A stretch of DNA of 64,000 nucleotides from contig NZ_JAJOYU010000018.1 of NCBI RefSeq assembly GCF_021290985.1, positions 1-64,000 on the forward strand, read 5' to 3'. Under the pieces are notes generated by a model. That model searched no databases. It worked only from the letters and a program-made list of their open reading frames with translations, and was not told where the DNA came from. A program made the position numbers and the translations under genes. The DNA comes from Rheinheimera soli (GTDB taxonomy: Bacteria; Pseudomonadota; Gammaproteobacteria; Enterobacterales; Alteromonadaceae). This document shows, in pieces, positions 58,050 to 64,000 of the stretch; the stretch's first letter is position 1; each line of letters starts with the position of its first letter.

Positions 58050-59684
58050 TTAGGCCTTAGTGTATAAGCCTTTCTTCTCCATACCACGGTAGATATACAG
58101 CATCTGGGCTAAAGAAATCAGGTTGCTGACTAACCAGTACAGTACCAGACCACTTGGGAACCACAGGAAGAATACTGAGAACACCACTGGCATCCACAGC
58201 ATAATTTTTTGCTGCATAGGATCTGTCACTGTCATAGGCGTCAGTTTTTGCATCACAAACATACTGATACCAAACAGCACTGGTAATACGTAGTAGGGGT
58301 CTTGGGTGGATAAATCCTGGATCCATAACATAAACGGAGCCTGACGTAATTCCACACTCTCTACAAACACCCAGTACAAAGCCAGGAAGATAGGCATTTG
58401 CACCAGCATAGGCAAGCAGCCACCCATAGGGTTTACTTTTTCTTTGCGGTACAGTTCCATCATGGCAGGGCCCATTTTTGAGCGGTCGTCTTTATAACGT
58501 GCCTGCAGTTCGTCAATTTTTGGCTTCAGATTACGCATCTTGGCCATAGACTCGTACTGCACTTTGGTCAGCGGGTACATCGCACCTTTTACCAGCAGGG
58601 TGATCATAATAATGGCAACACCCCAGTTGCTGACAAAACTTTGAATAAAGGTCAGTAACCAGAATAATGGCTGAGAGATAAAAAATAAGAAGCCGTAGTC
58701 CACTGTCAGATCCAGGCCATCCGCAATAGCTGCTAAGTTATCCTGATTTTTGGGGCCAGCATAAAAAGTAGAAGCTATAGTCAGGTTTTCGCCAGCAGCA
58801 ATAGTTAATTCAGGGCCTTTGACGCCAACTACACCATTGCCATTATTCACTAAGCTGTATAACTGGTTGTCTGCAGTTTTTTCCGGAACCCAGGCTGCAA
58901 CAAAATAGTGCTCCAGCATAGCGACCCAACCACCTTTAGTGGATTTAGCCAGGTTGGTTTCCTGCATATCTTCAAAATCGTATTTTTCATAACGTTTTTC
59001 AGAAGTAGAGAACGCCGCACCACGGTAAATAGGCATCATCATATTGCTGCCTTCGCCGTTATCAATGGTTTGCACCAGATGTTGATAAGGCTGAACCAGC
59101 TTAGTGCCTGTTGTGGTATTTTTCAGCAGATATTCTACCCGGACATCATATTTGCCAGCGGTAAAGGTGTAGCGTTTTTCAATCTCTAAGCCGTTGTGGC
59201 TGAAAGTTAAAGGCACTACCACTTGCTGTTCGCCATTGGCAAGCGTGTAACTGGTTTGGGCTGCACTGTAGACAGGACGACCGCTGTTGCGTTTGTCATC
59301 CGGGCCATCGGCCAATAAGCCTGACTGAGCCACATACTCAAAACCATTGAGCTTACGCATCAGCTGATAAGGCTGGTCGCTGTCTTTGGTTAAAGTAAAA
59401 GCAGGCAAAGTTAAGTCAACAATATCGCCACCTCTGGTGTCGATTTGCACTTTTAATACATCAGTGCTGACAGTGATCACTTGCTGAGCTGCAACAGCAG
59501 CTGCAGGTTGAGCCGAAGTACCTGAACTGCTTAATTGCAAATCCGCTGAACCAGCAGAACTGGTTGTGCTTTGTTCAGTAACAGGAGTTACTGGTTTAGG
59601 CGCGTGATCGGTTTGCCATGCTTGCCATAACAATAAGCTAACGAAGGCGAGTGCGATTACTAATAAACTGCGTTGAGAATCCAT
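58050..59684 (-). CDS. yidC: Membrane protein insertase YidC
   Basis: 544 residues. N-terminal membrane helix (LLVIALAFVSLLLWQAW), a large periplasmic beta domain (about 60-330) and a C-terminal five-helix insertase core (WGVAIIMITLLVKGAMYPLT, YRKEKVNPMGGCLPMLVQMP). The Arg/Lys needed in the hydrophilic groove is in the TLLVKGAMYPL region. It inserts membrane proteins with or without SecYEG, including F0 subunits. It begins 3 nt after yidD. Confidence 0.98.
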   Translation of the reverse strand: MDSQRSLLVIALAFVSLLLWQAWQTDHAPKPVTPVTEQSTTSSAGSADLQLSSSGTSAQPAAAVAAQQVITVSTDVLKVQIDTRGGDIVDLTLPAFTLTKDSDQPYQLMRKLNGFEYVAQSGLLADGPDDKRNSGRPVYSAAQTSYTLANGEQQVVVPLTFSHNGLEIEKRYTFTAGKYDVRVEYLLKNTTTGTKLVQPYQHLVQTIDNGEGSNMMMPIYRGAAFSTSEKRYEKYDFEDMQETNLAKSTKGGWVAMLEHYFVAAWVPEKTADNQLYSLVNNGNGVVGVKGPELTIAAGENLTIASTFYAGPKNQDNLAAIADGLDLTVDYGFLFFISQPLFWLLTFIQSFVSNWGVAIIMITLLVKGAMYPLTKVQYESMAKMRNLKPKIDELQARYKDDRSKMGPAMMELYRKEKVNPMGGCLPMLVQMPIFLALYWVFVESVELRQAPFMLWIQDLSTQDPYYVLPVLFGISMFVMQKLTPMTVTDPMQQKIMLWMPVVFSVFFLWFPSGLVLYWLVSNLISLAQMLYIYRGMEKKGLYTKA

Positions 59685-59687
59685 CTG

Positions 59688-59951
59688 TTAGTTAGTCTCT
59701 TTCTGCTTTTGTGGAACCGGGTCTTCACCACCGGGATGTAAGGGGTGACATTTTAATAAACGTTTTGTAGTTAACCAACCACCTTTTACGGCACCAAAGC
59801 GTTCTATGGCTTCAATAGCGTAATGAGAACAGGTGGGATAAAACCGGCAACTGGGTCCAAATAACGGACTGATCAACTTCTGATAACCACGTACAGTGGA
59901 AATTAGCAGTCTTGCACCAGTGTTTTGTATTGGCGAGCTATTTTGCCCCAT
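59688..59951 (-). CDS. yidD: Membrane protein insertion efficiency factor YidD
   Basis: 87 residues. The core [20 protein letters not shown] and [20 protein letters not shown] then [13 protein letters not shown] are hallmark. Its start overlaps the 3' end of rnpA by 49 nt. Amphipathic membrane-associated helper of YidC. Confidence 0.95.
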   Translation of the reverse strand: MGQNSSPIQNTGARLLISTVRGYQKLISPLFGPSCRFYPTCSHYAIEAIERFGAVKGGWLTTKRLLKCHPLHPGGEDPVPQKQKETN

Positions 59952-60274
59952 AACTTATCCAGTTGCTTGTGCAATTCTTCATTGGGCGTGTTGCTGATAT
60001 CACCTTTTACCATCAAAACTAAATCAACAGGCGGAAGTTCATGTTGGTGTAGCCGAAAGCTATCCCGTGAACATCTTTTTATACGGTTTCGATGCGTGGC
60101 TAATTTAACACGTTTTTTGGCAATAGTCAGACCAAGTCTTGGATGAGTAGACTGAGTAGGTTTACACAATATGGTAAAGAGAGGAGAAGAAACCCTGAAA
60201 GGATTTTGGAAGACATTGTCGAATTCGCGGGGAGTTAACAGACGTAACTCCCTGCTGAATGTATAGCTGACCAC
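59903..60274 (-). CDS. rnpA: Ribonuclease P protein component
   Basis: 123 residues. [37 protein letters not shown] then [19 protein letters not shown] contain the RNR-type RNA-binding motif. It supports the RNase P RNA in tRNA 5' maturation. It lies 19 nt after rpmH. Confidence 0.97.
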   Translation of the reverse strand: MVSYTFSRELRLLTPREFDNVFQNPFRVSSPLFTILCKPTQSTHPRLGLTIAKKRVKLATHRNRIKRCSRDSFRLHQHELPPVDLVLMVKGDISNTPNEELHKQLDKLWGKIARQYKTLVQDC

Positions 60275-60293
60275 GCAGCGCTTACGAATCTGA

Positions 60294-60871
<578 letters not shown>

Positions 60872-62236
60872 ATGGTGTATCAGTCCGTTTGGAAAAATTG
60901 CCTCGAAGCGCTCCAGGCCGAGCTTCCAGCTCGTGATTTTGGAACCTGGATCCGTCCATTACAAGCTGACAGCTCGCATGACGCACTGACTTTGTATGCG
61001 CCTAACCGCTTTGTGTTGGATTGGGTGCGTGACAAATACCTGAACCGGATCAATGAACTGATCCAAGGCTACTGTGGCGATCATGCGCCACGTTTACGTT
61101 TTGACGTAGGTTCAACCCAAAAGCCTTTGGCCGCACCTGTGAATCAATTGCCACGCATTGCACCTGCTGCAGCTCCGGTGGCCGCTATGCCTGAGCCAGC
61201 GCCAAAAACTATAGTGAATAGCAACGTTAATGCGAAACACAACTTCGATAACTTTGTAGAAGGTAAATCGAACCAGTTAGCGCGCGCTGCTGCCAAGCAA
61301 GTGGCCGATAATCCGGGTACTGCGTACAACCCGCTGTTTTTATATGGCGGTACAGGTTTAGGTAAAACTCACTTATTGCATGCGGTCGGTAACGGCATTC
61401 TGGCGAAAAACCCAAATGCTAAAGTCATTTACATGCACTCAGAACGTTTTGTGCAGGATATGGTAAAAGCCTTACAAAACAATGCGATAGAAGAATTTAA
61501 ACGCTATTACCGTTCTGTGGACGCACTGCTTATCGATGATATTCAGTTCTTTGCAAAAAAAGATCGGTCCCAGGAAGAGTTTTTCCATACCTTTAATGCC
61601 TTACTTGAAGGTAACCAGCAGATCATTTTAACCAGCGATCGTTATCCAAAAGAAATCGACGGCGTGGAAGAACGCTTAAAAAGTCGTTTCGGTTGGGGTT
61701 TAACTATCGCCATAGAACCACCAGAGCTGGAAACCCGGGTTGCGATCCTGATGCGTAAAGCGCAGGAGATCAATATTCGTCTGCCTGAAGAAGTAGCGTT
61801 TTTTGTCGCTAAACGTCTTCGCTCTAATGTGCGTGAATTAGAAGGGGCGTTAAACCGTATTTCGGCCAACGCCAACTTTACTGGCCGTCCTATTACCATC
61901 GACTTTGTGCGCGAAGCATTACGCGATATGCTGGCGTTACAAGACAAGTTAGTCACAATCGAAAATATTCAAAAAACTGTGGCCGAGTATTACAAAATAC
62001 GGGTGGCGGATTTATTGTCGAAACGCCGCAGTCGTTCAGTCGCCCGTCCTCGTCAAATGGCGATGGCTTTGGCGAAAGAGCTGACCAACCACAGTTTGCC
62101 AGAAATCGGTGATGCTTTTGGTGGCCGTGACCACACCACTGTTTTGCATGCGTGTCGTAAAATCGAATCGTTAAAAGAAGAGACGCATGAAATTAAAGAA
62201 GATTTCCAAAACTTAATTCGAACATTGTCTTCATAA
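60872..62236 (+). CDS. dnaA: Chromosomal replication initiator DnaA
   Basis: 454 residues. Domain I ([20 protein letters not shown]), a variable linker, domain III AAA+ with P-loop GGTGLGKTH and [20 protein letters not shown], and the domain IV DNA-binding motif [15 protein letters not shown]. It binds the DnaA boxes in oriC 11 kb away and in its own promoter region. dnaN follows. Confidence 0.99.
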   Translation: MVYQSVWKNCLEALQAELPARDFGTWIRPLQADSSHDALTLYAPNRFVLDWVRDKYLNRINELIQGYCGDHAPRLRFDVGSTQKPLAAPVNQLPRIAPAAAPVAAMPEPAPKTIVNSNVNAKHNFDNFVEGKSNQLARAAAKQVADNPGTAYNPLFLYGGTGLGKTHLLHAVGNGILAKNPNAKVIYMHSERFVQDMVKALQNNAIEEFKRYYRSVDALLIDDIQFFAKKDRSQEEFFHTFNALLEGNQQIILTSDRYPKEIDGVEERLKSRFGWGLTIAIEPPELETRVAILMRKAQEINIRLPEEVAFFVAKRLRSNVRELEGALNRISANANFTGRPITIDFVREALRDMLALQDKLVTIENIQKTVAEYYKIRVADLLSKRRSRSVARPRQMAMALAKELTNHSLPEIGDAFGGRDHTTVLHACRKIESLKEETHEIKEDFQNLIRTLSS

Positions 62237-62248
62237 TAGGGAATGGTG

Positions 62249-63358
62249 ATGCAATTTACTATTGAACGCGACGCTCTGCTCAAACCCTTACAAATGGTGT
62301 CAGGTGCTATTGAACGGCGCCATACTTTACCTATTTTGTCGAATGTGTTGATTGAGGCGCGCGAAGACGGTCAGCTCATTCTGACTGGTACCGATTTAGA
62401 AATCGAACTGGTGGCCATGTCACCTATCCAGCAACTGATAAGCCCAGGCCGTATTACTGTGCCGGCGAAAAAGATTCTGGATATTTGCCGCAGCTTGCCC
62501 GACACCTCTTTATTAAGCGTTACAGTGCAAGGTGATAACTGTGTCGTCAGCACAGGCAAAAGTAAATTTACTTTATCTACGTTGAGCGCCAACGATTATC
62601 CAAATTTAGAAAGCTGGCAAGGCGAGGTCGACTTACAGTTGCCACGCAATCAGTTGCGTCATTTATTAGACGACACTGCATTTTCTATGGCAAACCAGGA
62701 TGTGCGTTATTACCTGAACGGTTTGTTATTTGAAGTAGATAACGGCACTTTACGTTCTGTCGCTACCGACGGTCACCGTCTGGCGATGAGTTCCATTGAA
62801 CTGGCTGCGACGGCCGGTCATCAAAAACAAATCATTATTCCGCGCAAAGGCGTGCTGGAAGTAATGCGTTTACTCATTGCGGATGATCAGCTGGTGACTT
62901 TAAGTTTAGGTCAAAACCATATTCGTTTAACCGACACTCAATTCAGCTTCAGCTGTAAATTGATTGACGGCCGTTTCCCTGATTATCGTCGTGTATTGCC
63001 ACGCAACAGCACTAAGCTGGTGACAGCACACCGTGATGTATTAAAAGACTCTTGTGTCCGAGCTTCTATTTTATCGAACGAAAAATACCGTGGTGTACGT
63101 TTTACTTTGAGTTCAGGCGAACTGCAAATTGTGGCCAATAACCCTGAGCACGAACAAGCGGAAGAAAGCATTGAAGTGGAATACCAGGGCGATACGCTGG
63201 AAATTGGTTTTAACGTGGGCTACTTGCTCGACGTATTGAATACCTTATCAACCGACCTGGTCGTGCTGCATTTAAGTGACGGTAATTCCAGTGCGCTGAT
63301 TGAAGGTGTAGCCGGTAAGTCAGGCGCTATGTACGTTGTGATGCCAATGCGTTTATAG
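62249..63358 (+). CDS. dnaN: DNA polymerase III beta subunit (sliding clamp)
   Basis: 369 residues from the ATG that gives MQFTIERDALLKPLQMVSGA, matching E. coli; a second ATG 6 nt upstream is possible, but AGGGA fits the later one. ERRHTLPILSNVLIEAR and the C-terminal MYVVMPMRL are conserved. It clamps the polymerase on DNA. It starts just after dnaA. Confidence 0.98.
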   Translation: MQFTIERDALLKPLQMVSGAIERRHTLPILSNVLIEAREDGQLILTGTDLEIELVAMSPIQQLISPGRITVPAKKILDICRSLPDTSLLSVTVQGDNCVVSTGKSKFTLSTLSANDYPNLESWQGEVDLQLPRNQLRHLLDDTAFSMANQDVRYYLNGLLFEVDNGTLRSVATDGHRLAMSSIELAATAGHQKQIIIPRKGVLEVMRLLIADDQLVTLSLGQNHIRLTDTQFSFSCKLIDGRFPDYRRVLPRNSTKLVTAHRDVLKDSCVRASILSNEKYRGVRFTLSSGELQIVANNPEHEQAEESIEVEYQGDTLEIGFNVGYLLDVLNTLSTDLVVLHLSDGNSSALIEGVAGKSGAMYVVMPMRL

Positions 63359-63361
63359 TGA

Positions 63362-64000
63362 ATGGCATTAAATACGCTTAGAATTCAGCAGTTTCGCAAC
63401 ATTGCCGAAGCTCAATTAGAGTTTCGTTCCGGGATAAACCTGATTTATGGCGAAAATGGCAGCGGCAAAACCAGTTTGCTCGAGGCCATTTATTATTTGG
63501 CGCATGGCCGTTCTTTTCGCAGCAGCAGACCAGAAAAACTGATCCGCTATGAACAACCGGCATTTTTACTGAATGCCAAAGTTGAAATGGCGCAGCAGAT
63601 ATTAAATCTCGGCTTGCAGCGCGAACGTGAAGGCGAACTACGGATGCGTTTAAACGGGGAAGACCTGAACCGTGTCTCTGAACTGGCGCAATTACTGCCG
63701 GTTCAACTAATTACCCCAGAGAGCTTTAAGCTTTTATTGGGAGGCCCAAAAGAAAGACGGCAGTTTTTTGATATGGGATTGTTTCACGTGGAACACAGTT
63801 TCTATTCCTTGTGGAGCAAATTGCAGCGTGTACTGAAACATCGCAATGCGTTGTTAAAAACACAAAAGCGTTATAACGATGAATATGCTTACTGGGACCA
63901 AAACCTGGCCAGTTTGGCATTTGAATTACAGGCGTTACGCCAGCGTTATATTTCGGCTTTAGATGCAGCGGTTCAGCCATTATTGGTTGATGCGCCTTGG
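63362..64000 (+). CDS. recF: DNA replication/repair protein RecF (partial)
   Basis: 213 codons before the window end, starting MALNTLRIQQFRNIAEAQLE. Walker A YGENGSGKTSLLEAIYYLAH. It starts 3 nt after the dnaN stop. It loads RecA at gaps. The 16-bp parS-like site lies within its coding sequence. Confidence 0.96.
   Translation, partial: MALNTLRIQQFRNIAEAQLEFRSGINLIYGENGSGKTSLLEAIYYLAHGRSFRSSRPEKLIRYEQPAFLLNAKVEMAQQILNLGLQREREGELRMRLNGEDLNRVSELAQLLPVQLITPESFKLLLGGPKERRQFFDMGLFHVEHSFYSLWSKLQRVLKHRNALLKTQKRYNDEYAYWDQNLASLAFELQALRQRYISALDAAVQPLLVDAPW
63780..63795. promoter_or_regulatory. parS-like centromere site inside recF
   Basis: TGTTTCACGTGGAACA matches the widely conserved ParB-binding parS palindrome, with one asymmetric base pair between arms. 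It is in frame within recF, coding for LFHVEH. parAB are encoded in the same window. Confidence 0.9.

Overview
This is a gammaproteobacterial chromosome segment that carries the replication origin. It is most like Alteromonadales such as Rheinheimera; that genus-level guess is inference from gene order and protein flavour. The evidence is the complete atp operon, parAB-rsmG-mnmG, an oriC-like region between mnmG and mioC, and the mnmE-yidC-yidD-rnpA-rpmH / dnaA-dnaN-recF block. A parS-like site lies inside recF. No tRNA, rRNA or CRISPR array was recognised.

Layout. 1-3.66 kb: right end of a Tn7-like transposon (tnsC partial, tnsB, tnsA, phased TnsB-type repeats, TGT...ACA tip) inserted exactly 25 bp past the glmS stop codon. 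3.7-6.4 kb: glmS and a DeoR-family regulator with a perfect 15+15 bp inverted-repeat operator. 6.4-8.4 kb: an XRE membrane regulator, a ZIP metal transporter and a three-way-junction RNA-like element. 8.4-14.7 kb: iron-uptake genes with Fur-box-like sites: a TonB receptor and a DUF4198 / EF-hand / degenerate ApbE-DUF2271 operon, followed by a DUF1439 lipoprotein. 15-16.4 kb: glmU.

16.8-37.8 kb: an accessory island that separates glmU from atpC, which are neighbours in many relatives. Most of it is a one-strand peptide natural-product cluster. It has a radical SAM/SPASM maturase with an adjacent double-glycine precursor (CX4C core), a secreted S9 peptidase and a membrane winged-helix receptor. 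It also has a small secreted peptide, a LuxR regulator, a second double-glycine peptide and a C39-peptidase ABC exporter with a short adaptor. A separate HlyD/MacB-type efflux system follows, and a divergent GT-B glycosyltransferase sits at the other end. The likely logic is: modify the precursor, cleave at Gly-Gly, export, with a second pump for immunity or export. The product is unknown. Three of the small peptide genes are very short (42-56 codons) and easy to miss.

37.9-50.3 kb: atpIBEFHAGDC (transcribed leftward), parAB, rsmG, mnmG, oriC, mioC. 50.4-56.6 kb: six genes (deaD, trxC, a PEBP protein, a TSUP permease, an MFS transporter, a RhuM-like protein) between mioC and mnmE. 56.6-64 kb: mnmE, yidC, yidD, rnpA, rpmH leftward, then dnaA, dnaN and partial recF rightward, with DnaA boxes upstream of dnaA.
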